Of a stretch of 64,000 nt of DNA, positions 44,482 to 54,800 are shown one piece after another. Position 1 is the first letter of the stretch, and every line of letters begins with the position of its first letter. Under the pieces are notes generated by a model that had not been told where the DNA came from, ran no database searches, and saw nothing but the letters and a program-made list of their open reading frames with translations. The stretch spans positions 101,444 to 165,443 of the forward strand of contig NZ_BJZV01000012.1 of assembly GCF_007992215.1 (NCBI RefSeq). Reading direction: 5' to 3'. Source of the stretch: Methylobacterium gnaphalii (GTDB lineage Bacteria; Pseudomonadota; Alphaproteobacteria; Rhizobiales; Beijerinckiaceae). The position numbers and the translations under genes were made by a program.

Positions 44482-47352
44482 CTACAGCGCCAACGTCACC
44501 TTCATCACGCTCGGATCGTCGAGATCCGCCTTCGCCTCGAACCCCAACCGCCGGCACACTGCCAGCATCGCCTTGTTCTCCGCCAGCACCAGCCCCTCGA
44601 CTCGCCCGATGCCCTCGGCGCGCGCCCAGTCCAGCATCAGCCGCATCAGCGCGTAGCCCAGCCCCACGCCCTTGATGTCCGAGCGGACCAGGATGCCGAA
44701 CTCGCCACTCTCGTGGTTGGCATCGGCATGAACCCGCACCGCGCCGAGCATCTGTTCGGTGTTGGCATCGATGGCGACGAAGGCGATGGCGCGGGCGTAG
44801 TCGAGCTGGGTCAGCCGGGCGAGGAAGGCGTGGCTGAAGTGCTTCATCGGCGTGAAGAAGCGCAGGCGCACGTCCTCCGGGTCGATCTCGGCGAAGAAGG
44901 CCGCGAACATGCCCTCGTCCTCGGGGCGCACCGGGCGCACCTGGATGGGACGGCCCTTGAGGGTCATCACTCGCTCCCACTCGACAGGATAGGGGCGGAT
45001 GGCGAGGTGGGCGTGGGTGGCGCGGATGCGAGCTGGCTCTCCCTCCGTCACTCCGGGGCCCACCGGAGGGGAGAACGCGTCATCCCCCCGTGACGCGGGA
45101 GACGCGGTCGCGGCTTCCTCGGTCGCCGTGGAGGATGGGCTGACGGTGTCGGCCGTCGTGGATGGCACGCCTGCGGCGCGCGCCCGCGCGTCCCGGTTCT
45201 GCGTCGCAGCCGCGGAATGACGGAGGCGGTAGGGGGCGACGCGCACCCTCCCGTCGACGCCGAGCACGCCGTCGGCATCGGCCAGGAGGGGGTTGATGTC
45301 GAGCTCGCGCACCTCCGGCAGGTCGATGGCGATCTGGGAGAGCTTGACCAGCACCAGGGCAATGGCATCGACATCGGCTGCCGGCACGTCGCGATAGGCG
45401 GCGAGACGCCGGGCGACGCGGGTGCGGGCGATCTGGTCGGCGGCGAGACGCAGGTCGAGGGGCGGCAGGCCCAGCGCCCGGTCGTCGATCACCTCGACGG
45501 CGGTGCCGCCGCGGCCGAAGACCACGACGGGGCCGAAGGTCGGGTCCTCGGCGAGGCCGACGATGAGTTCGCGCCGGGTGCCGCGCGGTACCATGGCCTG
45601 CACGGCGAAGCCGGTGATGCGCGCCTCGGGCTGCTGCGCGCGCACCCTGGCGATCATGCGGGTGGCCGCCTCGCGCACATCGGCCTCCGAGGTCAGGGCG
45701 AGGCGCACGCCGCCGACATCCGACTTGTGCACGATGTCTGGCGAGACGAGCTTGAGCGCCACGGGCTGGCCCTGCGCGATCATCGGCCAGGCCGCCTCCG
45801 CGGCGAGCTCGCCATCGGGCGCCAGCAGGCAGGGCTGCATCGGGATGTCGTAGGTGCCGAGCAGCCGCTTCACCGAGAGCGGATCGAGCCAGCTCTGGCC
45901 GTCGGCCAGCGCCGCCTCGACGATGGCGCGGGCCGTCTCCACATCCGGCCTGAAGTCCTGCGGCAGCGAGGCCGGGGTGCGCATCAGGTCGTCCTGCGCC
46001 TCGCGGTAGCGCACGGCGTGCAGGAACCCGTCGACCGCATCCGCATCGGTGGGAAAGAGCGGGATGCCCGCCTTGGCATAGACCGCCGCCGCTGCCGGGC
46101 TCTCGCCCACCGAGACCGCGAAGACCGGCTTCCGGCGTCCGCCATCCGGCCTCACCGCCGTCACTGCGGCGGCGATGGCCTCCGCCGTCTCGCGGGCGCG
46201 GGCCCGAGCGGTGGGAACGTGGATGGCGAGCAGCGCATCGTTCTCGCGGGCGGCGAGCAGGGGTTTGAGCGCGGTGGCGTATTCGTGCGCCTCGGCATCG
46301 ACGCCGAGATCGATCGGGTTCTTCGAGGAGCCGTGGCGGACCTCCGCGAGGGCCTCCAGGGTGGCCTCCGCGCAATCGGCCGCCTCGCCGCCGCGCTCGG
46401 CCAGCCTGTCGGCCGCGAGCGCGCCGATGCCGCGTCCGTTGGCGACGATCATCAGCCGGCGGCCTGAGAACAGCCGCTGCCGGCGCAGGGTCTCGGCGGC
46501 GGAGAACATCTCGTCCAGCGTATCGACCGAGAGCAGGCCGGCCCGGCGGAAGGCTGCCTCGTAGACCGCATCCGGCCGGGCGAGTGCGCCGGTGTGGGTT
46601 TGCGGCGACTCCTCCAGCGCCTCGTGCCGGCCGGTGCGCAGCACCATCACGGGTTTGACGCGCGCGGCGGCTCGGGCAGCGGAGAGGAATTTTCGGGCAT
46701 CCTCGATGCGGTGGAGCGACAGCAGGATCGCCCGCGTCTGGAGATCCGCCGCGAAATGATCGAGCGCGTCGGCCACGTCGACATCGGCGGAGCGGCCGAC
46801 CGTGAGGATCGCCGAAAAGCCGACCTCGCGGCGATGCGCCCAGGCCGCGATGGCCGAGGCCACGGTGCCGGATTGCGTGACCAGCGCCAGATCGCCGGCC
46901 AGGGGCGGATGCGCGAGCAGCGACGCGTTGAGCTTGCGCCCCGGCACGGCCACGCCGATGCTGTCCGGTCCGAGCAGCCGCAGGCTGTGCTCCCGCGCCG
47001 CCCGCCGCGCCGCGCCGATCGGCGCCCCCTCCCCCCGGCCGAGATGCGCCGACAGCACGGCCGCCGCCGCGACCCCGCAACGCCCCGCCTCGGCGACGAT
47101 GCCGGGCACCGTCTCCGGCGGGGTCGCGATCAGCACGAGGTCCGGCACCTCGGGGAGGCTGGCGAGGTTGGGGAAACAGGGCAGGCCGTCGATCGTCTCG
47201 TAGCCCGGATTGACCGGCCGGATCGCACCCTCGAACCCGCCGGCCCGCAGCGAGTCGATCACGGCCCGGCCAACCGAACCGTCACGCTCGCCCGCCCCGA
47301 CGATCGCCACACTGCCCGGCGCCAACATCGCGGCGAACCCGTAAGTGCTCAT
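44482..47352 (-). CDS. Pat-type fusion: acyl-CoA synthetase (NDP-forming) with C-terminal GNAT acetyltransferase
   Basis: A 956-residue protein. Order: CoA-binding domain (about residues 1-130, MLAPGSVAIVGAGERDGSVG), succinyl-CoA-ligase-like domains (about 140-460) with the candidate active His in PQTHTGALARPDAVYEAAFR, ATP-grasp domain (about 490-705, ALKLVSPDIVHKSDVGGVRL), then a linker and a GNAT domain (about 790-956, GILVRSDIKGVGLGYALMRL). Salmonella Pat, which acetylates lysines of acetyl-CoA synthetase, has this plan in 886 residues. The extra length is mostly a Ser/Thr/Ala-rich linker, residues about 709-770, encoded by a palindromic repeat element. Confidence 0.9.
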   Translation of the reverse strand: MSTYGFAAMLAPGSVAIVGAGERDGSVGRAVIDSLRAGGFEGAIRPVNPGYETIDGLPCFPNLASLPEVPDLVLIATPPETVPGIVAEAGRCGVAAAAVLSAHLGRGEGAPIGAARRAAREHSLRLLGPDSIGVAVPGRKLNASLLAHPPLAGDLALVTQSGTVASAIAAWAHRREVGFSAILTVGRSADVDVADALDHFAADLQTRAILLSLHRIEDARKFLSAARAAARVKPVMVLRTGRHEALEESPQTHTGALARPDAVYEAAFRRAGLLSVDTLDEMFSAAETLRRQRLFSGRRLMIVANGRGIGALAADRLAERGGEAADCAEATLEALAEVRHGSSKNPIDLGVDAEAHEYATALKPLLAARENDALLAIHVPTARARARETAEAIAAAVTAVRPDGGRRKPVFAVSVGESPAAAAVYAKAGIPLFPTDADAVDGFLHAVRYREAQDDLMRTPASLPQDFRPDVETARAIVEAALADGQSWLDPLSVKRLLGTYDIPMQPCLLAPDGELAAEAAWPMIAQGQPVALKLVSPDIVHKSDVGGVRLALTSEADVREAATRMIARVRAQQPEARITGFAVQAMVPRGTRRELIVGLAEDPTFGPVVVFGRGGTAVEVIDDRALGLPPLDLRLAADQIARTRVARRLAAYRDVPAADVDAIALVLVKLSQIAIDLPEVRELDINPLLADADGVLGVDGRVRVAPYRLRHSAAATQNRDARARAAGVPSTTADTVSPSSTATEEAATASPASRGDDAFSPPVGPGVTEGEPARIRATHAHLAIRPYPVEWERVMTLKGRPIQVRPVRPEDEGMFAAFFAEIDPEDVRLRFFTPMKHFSHAFLARLTQLDYARAIAFVAIDANTEQMLGAVRVHADANHESGEFGILVRSDIKGVGLGYALMRLMLDWARAEGIGRVEGLVLAENKAMLAVCRRLGFEAKADLDDPSVMKVTLAL
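45042..45226. repeat. Palindromic repeat element inside the Pat-type reading frame
   Basis: The ends CCTCCGTCACTCCG (45042-45055) and CGGAATGACGGAGG (45213-45226) are inverted repeats matching at 13 of 14 positions; the element is 185 bp. It encodes the low-complexity linker between the ATP-grasp and GNAT domains without a stop or frameshift. The ends resemble those of the intergenic elements at 27871-27997 and 32670-32797. Confidence 0.7.
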
Positions 47353-47906
47353 GAGCTGGCTCGGATGCTCGCGCGGAACATGATCCCTGTGAGCACGACG
47401 GCCGCACCGGAACCAGGGGAAAAGGGATGCCCGAGGAGTATCAGCCTTTCCGGTGTTTTGAACACCCGCACCCGTTGGCGGGATGATGAGAGGTGCTGTG
47501 GCGCAAGTATCTGTGCGAGGCGGACGAGAGGCCGAGCGCGTGGTGGCGAGGCGGAATGATTGGCGAAAGCCGTTTTTCCGTAGTGACTTGGACAGATGGT
47601 ACTCGCGCGGAGCGCCCCGCCTCGGCGTTGGCGCTGCGCACGGCCCCAATAAACCTCCAGTCATACACAGTATCGTTCTAGATCGAATACTTTGACGACC
47701 GTCGATCGGCAGCGCCCGGGGTCATGATGTGGAGAGGGCGGAGCCATCCACAGGTCTTTGATGAGGTGGCAGGGCCAACGCCCCGCACGCCATCCGACTG
47801 ATGAAACTAGGGTTTTTCGGTTCGTCTGCGCTGATCGTCGCCGCTCGACGTCGCGCGGCTCCTCATCGCCCGGTCGCCGTTAGCCGCCTGGCAAGCGGAT
47901 CCTGAC
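47353..47906. other. Long intergenic region upstream of the nuclease gene
   Basis: 554 bp without a supported gene. A perfect palindrome GGTGTT-TTG-AACACC lies at 47452-47466, about 100 bp upstream of the Pat-type gene and possibly an operator. The part from 47560 to 47880 is less GC-rich than its surroundings. Confidence 0.5.
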
Positions 47907-48734
47907 ATGCTCCTCAAGCTCTTGCTCGGCCCTGCGAATACCAACACAGCCCACGTCCATTCCATGTCCGCCGCCAAGACGGTCACGCATCTGTTCTGGA
48001 CCTTCGTTGCTGGAGGCGCGGCGGCGCTCGTCTATGGCCGACCGGCGCTCGTCGCGACCGGTGCCGGGCTCGCGGCCATCCTGCTCTATCGCCTTGATCG
48101 GCCACGCCGATTCCGTTCGCTCGTGCGCCGCGTCGCGCGTCGCCACGCTCGTATCCTCGCGCTCCGCCGCCGCCAGGAATGCTTCGTGGACGCCTACGGC
48201 AATACCGTCGAGGACGGCTGGCTACGCGAGCGCGAATACTTCATCGAGCGCACGGTCCTACCCATTCTAGAGCAGCGCGGCTTCTCCGATTACTTGGATC
48301 CACGCTGGGACCAGATGATCGCGATCGTCGAGGCGGCGGCTGCCTCCGTCCGCCTGCCCGATGAGACGGATATGCCTGAAGATGGAATAGCTTACGAGCG
48401 CTTCTGCGCCGGCCTCCTCACCCAGGCCGGCTGGCACGCCCGCCCCACCCAGGCCAGCGGAGACCAGGGCGCCGATGTTATCGCCGAAAACGCCGGCACC
48501 CGCCTCGTCATCCAATGCAAGCGCTACGGAAAGCCCGTTGGCAACGCCGCCGTGCAGGAAGTAGCGGCCGCAGCCCGCCACTGGTCTGCCGATATGGCGG
48601 CTGTGGTCTCCAACGCTGGCTTCACCCCCGCCGCGCGCAAGCTCGCCGCGACCACCGGCGTTCAGCTTCTGCACCATGATGATCTTGCAGAACTGCGTCC
48701 GATGCGGTCTGCGAACCGACGCCTACCCGCCTGA
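47907..48734 (+). CDS. Membrane-anchored Mrr-like restriction endonuclease domain protein
   Basis: A 275-residue protein. Hydrophobic segments at about residues 27-62 (THLFWTFVAGGAAALVYG, LVATGAGLAAILLY) are followed by a basic Arg-rich stretch and, from residue 165, a PD-(D/E)xK nuclease fold of the Mrr_cat type: YERFCAGLLTQAGW, the catalytic Asp in GDQGADVIA and the QxK motif in RLVIQCKRYGKPVGN. Mrr-type enzymes cut methylated or foreign DNA; the membrane anchor suggests action at the envelope. No methylase is adjacent. Its 3' end overlaps zwf by 12 bp on the opposite strand. An alternative start is ATG 47964. Confidence 0.8.
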   Translation: MLLKLLLGPANTNTAHVHSMSAAKTVTHLFWTFVAGGAAALVYGRPALVATGAGLAAILLYRLDRPRRFRSLVRRVARRHARILALRRRQECFVDAYGNTVEDGWLREREYFIERTVLPILEQRGFSDYLDPRWDQMIAIVEAAAASVRLPDETDMPEDGIAYERFCAGLLTQAGWHARPTQASGDQGADVIAENAGTRLVIQCKRYGKPVGNAAVQEVAAAARHWSADMAAVVSNAGFTPAARKLAATTGVQLLHHDDLAELRPMRSANRRLPA

Positions 48735-50261
48735 TTTTCCTCGAGAATCTCCGGGCAGCGGGAGCCAGGCGCGCCTGTCTCGCGCCAGCAGCTCGTCGGC
48801 CCCTTTCGGCCCATCACTGCCAGCAGGATAAAATTCCACCGGGGCATCCTTCCAGGCCTTCAGCAACGGATCGACCGCAGCCCACCCGGCCTCGATGTTG
48901 TCCGCACGCTGGAACAGCGTCGCGTCGCCGATCATGCAGTCGTAGAGCAGGGTCTCGTAGCCGACATTCGGCGTTTCGTCGAAGAAGTCTTTGTACTGGA
49001 ACGCATTCTCGACGCGCCCGAGCCGCATCTGCGGGCCCGGCGCCTTGACGTTGATCTCGGTGGTCTCACCGGGCTCGGGGGCGATGCGGATACGCATCAC
49101 GTTCTGCGCGACGTCTTCTACCGGCGTGCCGCGAAACAGGCGGTAGGGCGCCGGCTTGAAATGGATCGCGATCTCGGTGAGGCGCCCGGTCAACCGCTTG
49201 CCAGTGCGCACGTAAAACGGCACGCCCGCCCAGCGCCAGTTCTCGATCTCGAGCTTCAGGGCGGTATAGGTTTCGGTATTCGAGTTTGGGTCAACGTTCG
49301 GCTCGTTGCGATAGGCCGGGACGTCCTTTCCGAACTCGACGCCTGCCGTGTACTGGCCGCGCACCGCGTGGTCGGGCTGGATCGGCTTAACCGCCTCGGC
49401 GAGCTTCGCTTTCTCCGTCCTGACCGCCTCGGCATCAAACGAGTTCGGCGGCTCCATCGCCACCATACAGAGCAACTGGAACATGTGGTTCGGCACCATA
49501 TCGCGCAGCGCGCCGGTGGGCTCGTAGAAGGAGCCGCGCTGTTCGACGCCGACCGTCTCGGCCGCGGTGATCTGGACATGGTCGACGTATTCGCGACGCC
49601 ACAACGGCTCGAAGATGCCGTTGGCGAAGCGGATCGCCATCATTGACTGCACCGTCTCTTTCCCAAGGAAGTGGTCGATCCGGTAGAATTGACTCTCATC
49701 CGCTTGTTTCAGGATGCGCGCGTTCAGCGCCTGCGCCGAGGCCAGGTCGTGGCCGAAGGGCTTCTCAATCACGACGCGACGAAAGCTGTCGTCGCCCTGC
49801 TTCAGAAGACCGGCCTTGCCGAGCCCGTCGACGATCGATCCAAAGAACCGAGCGGCGACGGCAAGATAGAAGACCGCGTTGCCCCGCAAGTGCTCGCCGA
49901 GCGCCTTATAAGTTTCTTCCTTCTCAAAATCGCCCTGCACGAAATGCAGCCGGTCGCGGATGAAGCTCCATTGGGCTTCGTCGATGTGGTCAGTATGGAA
50001 TTCGCCGGACTTGTCCTTGGCGAAAGACTCCATCGTGTCGGTGAGCTCTTTGCGCCAGCCGTCGTCGGTCTTCTCATTGTGATCGACGCCGATGATCTTG
50101 AGATCGTTCGAGAGCAGCCCGCCACCGGAAAGGTTGTAGAGTGCTGGCATCAGCAATCGCTTGGTCAGGTCGCCGCCTGCTCCGAAGATCACGAGGGTGC
50201 AGGGGGGCGCCGGATCAGCGCCAGGTGCGCTGCGCTTCTTCGGCGAAACCTGATCGCCCAT
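48723..50261 (-). CDS. zwf: Glucose-6-phosphate 1-dehydrogenase
   Basis: A 512-residue NADP-dependent enzyme at the entry to the pentose phosphate and Entner-Doudoroff routes. The nucleotide-binding GAGGDLTKR is near residue 30; the active-site RIDHFLGKETVQ and the substrate region EKPFGHDLASAQ are intact. Size is normal. The ATG at 50261 gives MGDQVSPKKR. pgl and edd, often neighbours, are not here. The gene follows the efflux operon after 102 bp in the same direction. Confidence 0.97.
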   Translation of the reverse strand: MGDQVSPKKRSAPGADPAPPCTLVIFGAGGDLTKRLLMPALYNLSGGGLLSNDLKIIGVDHNEKTDDGWRKELTDTMESFAKDKSGEFHTDHIDEAQWSFIRDRLHFVQGDFEKEETYKALGEHLRGNAVFYLAVAARFFGSIVDGLGKAGLLKQGDDSFRRVVIEKPFGHDLASAQALNARILKQADESQFYRIDHFLGKETVQSMMAIRFANGIFEPLWRREYVDHVQITAAETVGVEQRGSFYEPTGALRDMVPNHMFQLLCMVAMEPPNSFDAEAVRTEKAKLAEAVKPIQPDHAVRGQYTAGVEFGKDVPAYRNEPNVDPNSNTETYTALKLEIENWRWAGVPFYVRTGKRLTGRLTEIAIHFKPAPYRLFRGTPVEDVAQNVMRIRIAPEPGETTEINVKAPGPQMRLGRVENAFQYKDFFDETPNVGYETLLYDCMIGDATLFQRADNIEAGWAAVDPLLKAWKDAPVEFYPAGSDGPKGADELLARDRRAWLPLPGDSRGKSGG

Positions 50262-50363
50262 CACAACCGCTCCGAATGACGCACCGCAACGCTGCAGCGG
50301 CGGACCAACCGGTTGGCCAGGGAGGCGTTCCATGTCTTGCGTAAGGATCCGGCCAGCGCCGCT

Positions 50364-51869
50364 TCACTCCTCCGTGCGCAGAGCCTGCCCGTGGTCGACC
50401 GGCAGGTCGAGCGCTTTGCCTTTCAGCTCTTCGCCTGTTGGGAGGGAGCGGGCATCCCAGCCACCGCCGATGGCGCGGATCAGATCGACGGCCGTGGTGA
50501 AGCGGCTGAGCTTCACCTGCAACGCGGCCACTTCGTTGTTCACCTGCAGCGCCTGCGCGGTGACCACCGTAGTATAGTTCTGCGTACCGGCGCGGTACTC
50601 GTTAAGGGTGATCTCGACGGCCTTGCGGGCGGAGACCACGGCCTCGTCCTGCTTGGCTTGCTGTCGGGCCAAGATGCGTACGCTGGACAGGCCGTTCTCA
50701 ACCTCCCCGAAGGCAGTGAGCACGGTCTGACGGTAGGTCGCCACCGCAGCATCATAACCGGCGCGAGCGGACTGAACGGCCGCGCTGCGCGCGCCGCCAT
50801 CGAACAGTACTTCATTGCCAGCTGCCGCCACGGACCAGACCGAGTTCGTCGCAGAGAAGATGCCGTCGCGGGTAAGGCCCGCGAAGCCGCCGGAGGCTGA
50901 GAGTGTCACCGTCGGGAAGAAGGCCGCGACAGCGACGCCGATCTGCTCGCTCTGCGCCTGCACCAGCCGCTCTGACTGCGCGATGTCGGGTCGCCGCTCC
51001 AGCAATTCGGAGGGTACGCCGACCGGAACCGCCGGCGGCCGATCCGCTAGCCGGCCGATCGGGATGTTCAGCTCGGAAGGCGGCCGACCGATCAACGTGG
51101 CGAGAGCGTGCTCGAAGACCGCGCGCTGGACGTCGGTGGCGATCACCGCCGCCTCCGTGGTCTGAAGCTGGGTCTGCGCCGTGATAACATCGGACCGCGC
51201 GGCGACACCGGCATTGTACTGATTCTCGGCGATGCCGAGGCTGCGCTTGTAACCTGCTACATTCTCCTGGAGGACCTTCTTCAGCGTGTCCTGGTAGCGG
51301 AGCTGCAGATAGGTGGTGGCGAGTTCCGCCTGAATGCCAAGGCGCACCAGGCCAATATCGGCTGCCGAGGCCTGGGCGCTGGCAACGTCGCTCTCAAGCT
51401 GCCGCCGGATGCGCCCGAATAGGTCGGGCTCCCAGGTGGCCTGACCCTGCAACTGGTAGGTCGTCCGTTCCGAGCCGCCGGAGCGGGCACGTGTGATCGT
51501 CGGCGCGCCGATCACGGTCGGGAAGAGCGCTGCACGGGATTGGGCAACGAGGGCGCGGGCCTGCGAGTAGTTCGCGACGCTCGCACGTAAGTTTTGGTTG
51601 TCGACGTCGACGAGCCGCATCAGACGGTCGAGGGTCGGGTCGCGAAACACCCGCCACCAGTCGCCGCGCACGGCACCGTCATTCGGTTGGGCCGGCCGCC
51701 AGTTCTTCCGCTTCTGGACCCAGGCGAGGCTGTCCTCGCGCATTCCGCCCTCCTTGAAGCCGAGCGGAGTCTCGACGGAAGGGCGCGTGTAGTCGGGGCC
51801 GACAAGGCAGCCCGACGTCGAGGCGGCGACACCGAGGGCCGCCACCGTGCGGATGAGCTTCACAGACAT
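50364..51869 (-). CDS. Outer-membrane efflux lipoprotein (NodT/OprM family)
   Basis: A 501-residue TolC-like outer-membrane channel. The signal peptide ends in a lipobox-like TSGC ([21 protein letters not shown]), so it is probably a lipoprotein like OprM. Two repeats of the OEP domain are seen, with the coiled-coil helices around NLRASVANYSQARALVAQSR and SERLVQAQSEQIGVAVAAFF. ATG at 51869 overlaps the mdtC stop region by one base, so it is the last gene of the mdtABC operon. Confidence 0.93.
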   Translation of the reverse strand: MSVKLIRTVAALGVAASTSGCLVGPDYTRPSVETPLGFKEGGMREDSLAWVQKRKNWRPAQPNDGAVRGDWWRVFRDPTLDRLMRLVDVDNQNLRASVANYSQARALVAQSRAALFPTVIGAPTITRARSGGSERTTYQLQGQATWEPDLFGRIRRQLESDVASAQASAADIGLVRLGIQAELATTYLQLRYQDTLKKVLQENVAGYKRSLGIAENQYNAGVAARSDVITAQTQLQTTEAAVIATDVQRAVFEHALATLIGRPPSELNIPIGRLADRPPAVPVGVPSELLERRPDIAQSERLVQAQSEQIGVAVAAFFPTVTLSASGGFAGLTRDGIFSATNSVWSVAAAGNEVLFDGGARSAAVQSARAGYDAAVATYRQTVLTAFGEVENGLSSVRILARQQAKQDEAVVSARKAVEITLNEYRAGTQNYTTVVTAQALQVNNEVAALQVKLSRFTTAVDLIRAIGGGWDARSLPTGEELKGKALDLPVDHGQALRTEE

Positions 51870-54800
51870 TACTCGGCTGGGAACGGAGCCGCACCGCCGC
51901 CAGCTCGCCTGCTGCGCCGGTTCAACGCCCAATGGCGCAGCCGGTCGAGATACAGGTAGACGACGGGGGTCGTGTACAAGGTCAGGATCTGACTCACGAT
52001 GAGACCGCCGATGATCGCGATGCCGAGAGGCCGGCGGAGCTCCGCGCCCTCGCCCACCGCCAACACCAGTGGCGCGGCGCCGAGAAGCGCGGCCGCCGTT
52101 GTCATCATGATGGGACGGAAGCGCAAGAGGCAGGCCTCGTAGATCGCATCGGCTGGCGAGGCACCACGGGTGCGCTCGGCATCGAGCGCGAAGTCGATCA
52201 TCAGGATCGCGTTCTTCTTCACGATGCCGATCAGGAGGAAGACGGCGATCAGCGCGATCAACGTGAACTCCGTTCCCGTCGCGAGTAGCGCCAGCACGGC
52301 GCCGATTCCAGCCGAGGGCAGCGTCGAAAGAATTGTGATCGGGTGCACGTAGCTTTCGTAGAGAATGCCGAGCACTGCGTAGACCGCGAGGAGCGCGCCG
52401 AGGATCAGCAGAGGCTGGCGCGAGGCCGATTCCTGGTAATTCTTGGCCGCGCCGGAGAATTCGCCGTGAATGGTAGCCGGCATGCGCAGTTCCTGCATTG
52501 CCTTCTCGATCGCGTTCGTTGCGTCCGAGAGGCTCTTGCCAGGCGCCAGGTTGAACGAAACCGTCGTGGCCACGAATAGTCCTTGATGGCTGACTTGGAC
52601 CGGCGCCGTGCCCTGCTCGAACCGGGCAAAGGCCGACAGCGGCACCATCGTCTCCTTCGCGCTTGAAACCGGCGCGCTGGAGGAGGCACCGCCTTTGCTC
52701 GCGGCAATGGCGTTTGAGGCGGCGTTGCGCGCGGAATCCGAAGCCACCGAAGAGGCGTCTGTGCCGGTCGATGTGCTGTCCGCGCCAGCAGAGGATGCCA
52801 CCGTGGAACTGGCGGCCCCGGGCGCTGGGGCACCGCTAAGCGCGTTCGAGGCACCGGTCATCGCGCCGCTGCCGGTGCTCGATGCCGATGGCGTGGCATT
52901 GCTCGAGGTTGATGCCGCCGTCGGCCCGGTCACGGTTCCGGCCACGGCGTTAGTGGTGGCCGAGCCGCGCGCATTCCCGCCTGAGGTCGAGACGTAGATC
53001 ATCTTCAGCGTCTCGGGGCTCTGGAGGTAGCGCGGCGCGATTTCCATCACGACGTGGTACTGATTCAGAGGGTTGTAGATGGTCGAGACCTGACGCTGGC
53101 CGAAGGCATCGTAGAGTGTTTGGTCGATCTTGTCGGGCGTGATGCCGTAGCGGTAGGCCGTCGGCCGGTCGATGATGATCCGGCTCTCTAGGCCGCCTTC
53201 CTGCTGGTCGGAAGTCACGTCGGCGAAGAGATCCGTCTGCTTCTGCAGCGTCTCAACCAGCTTCGGCGCCCAAGTGTAGAGTTCTTCCGCCGAGTCCGCC
53301 TGAAGCGCGTATTGATACTGAGCGAAGCTCTGCCGGCCGCCCATCTTGAGATCCTGCCGGGAGAACAGGAACAACCGGGCTCCGGCAACCTGCGATAGCT
53401 TCGGTCGCAGTCGCGCCATCACCGCGTCGATCGACGGTCGCTCGCCCAACGGCTTCAGCCCCACGAAGACGTTGGCCGAGTTTGTGCCACGCCCTCCGGT
53501 GAAGCCGACAATACTGTCCACGGCCGGATCGGCCTGCACAATGGCGCTCGCCCTGGTCAGCTTCTCCTTCATCGACTGGAAGGAGATGCGCTGGTCGGCC
53601 TGGATGCCGCCCATGAGCTGTCCCGTATCCTGCTCGGGGAAGAAGCCCTTCGGCACGATGACGTAGAGATAGACGTTCAGCCCGATCGTCACGAAGACGC
53701 TGAGCAGCACCAGCCGGCGGTGGCGCAGCGCGAAGCCAAGGGAACGCTCGTAGCCGCGCAGCAGCCCCTCGAAGCCGCCCTCCAGCACGCGGACGAAGAT
53801 ATTGCTGCGTCTGGGCTTTGCCGCAGGGTCGTGAGCATTCAGGAAGCGGGCGCACATCATCGGCGTCGTGGTCAGCGAGACCACGAGCGAGATCAGGATT
53901 GCCAGTGATAGCGTGACCGCGAATTCGCGGAAGAGCCGACCAACGATGCCGCCCATCATCAGGATCGGCAGAAAGACCGCGACGAGCGATAGGCTCATAG
54001 AGATCACCGTGAAGCCGACCTCGCGTGCCCCAAGCAAGGCCGCCTCCATCCGCGGCTTGCCGGCCTCGATATGACGCTGGATGTTCTCCAAGACGACGAT
54101 GGCGTCGTCGACCACGAAGCCGGTGGCGATGATCAGCGCCATTAGCGACAGGATATTGAGCGAGAAGCCGCAGAGGTACATCGCGGCGAAGGTGCCCACG
54201 ATCGAGATTGGCACCGCCACGGCCGGGATCAGTGTCGCGCGTCCCGAGCGTAGGAACACGAAGACCACCAGGATCACGAGGCCGACGGCGATGAGCAGTG
54301 TCTCCTCGGTCTCCTTAAGCGAGGCGCGGATCGTGGCCGAACGGTCACCCGAGATGTCGAGGTCGATGTCCCCAGGCAACGCGGCCCGGATCTGCGGGAT
54401 CGCCGCCTTGACCCGCTTCACCGTCTCGACGACGTTGGAGTTCGGCTGCTTGTAGATGAACAGGATGACGCCAGGCTTGCCATTGACGAGCCCGAGGTTG
54501 CGCTTGTCCTCGACGGAATCCTCGACTTGGCCGACATCACTCAGCCGCACCCCCGCGCCGTTCCGGTAGGCCACGACGATGTCGCGATAGTCGGCAGCCT
54601 GCCGGCCCTGGTCATTGGCGTAGAGCTGGTAACGGCGGTTACCCGCAACGACGTCGCCCTTAGGCGAGTTAGCGTTAGCCGAGGCCAGCGCCGCGCGGAT
54701 ACCCTCAAGGCCGATGCCGTAGTTAAACAAGGCCGTCGGGTCGAGCTCGACGCGCACTGCCGGCAGTGAGGAGCCGCCGATATCGACGTTTCCGATGCCC

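Noticed and set aside
45080..47080. Long second frame within the Pat-type gene
   Set aside because: Same-strand out-of-frame shadow, very Arg/Gly-rich, no domain.
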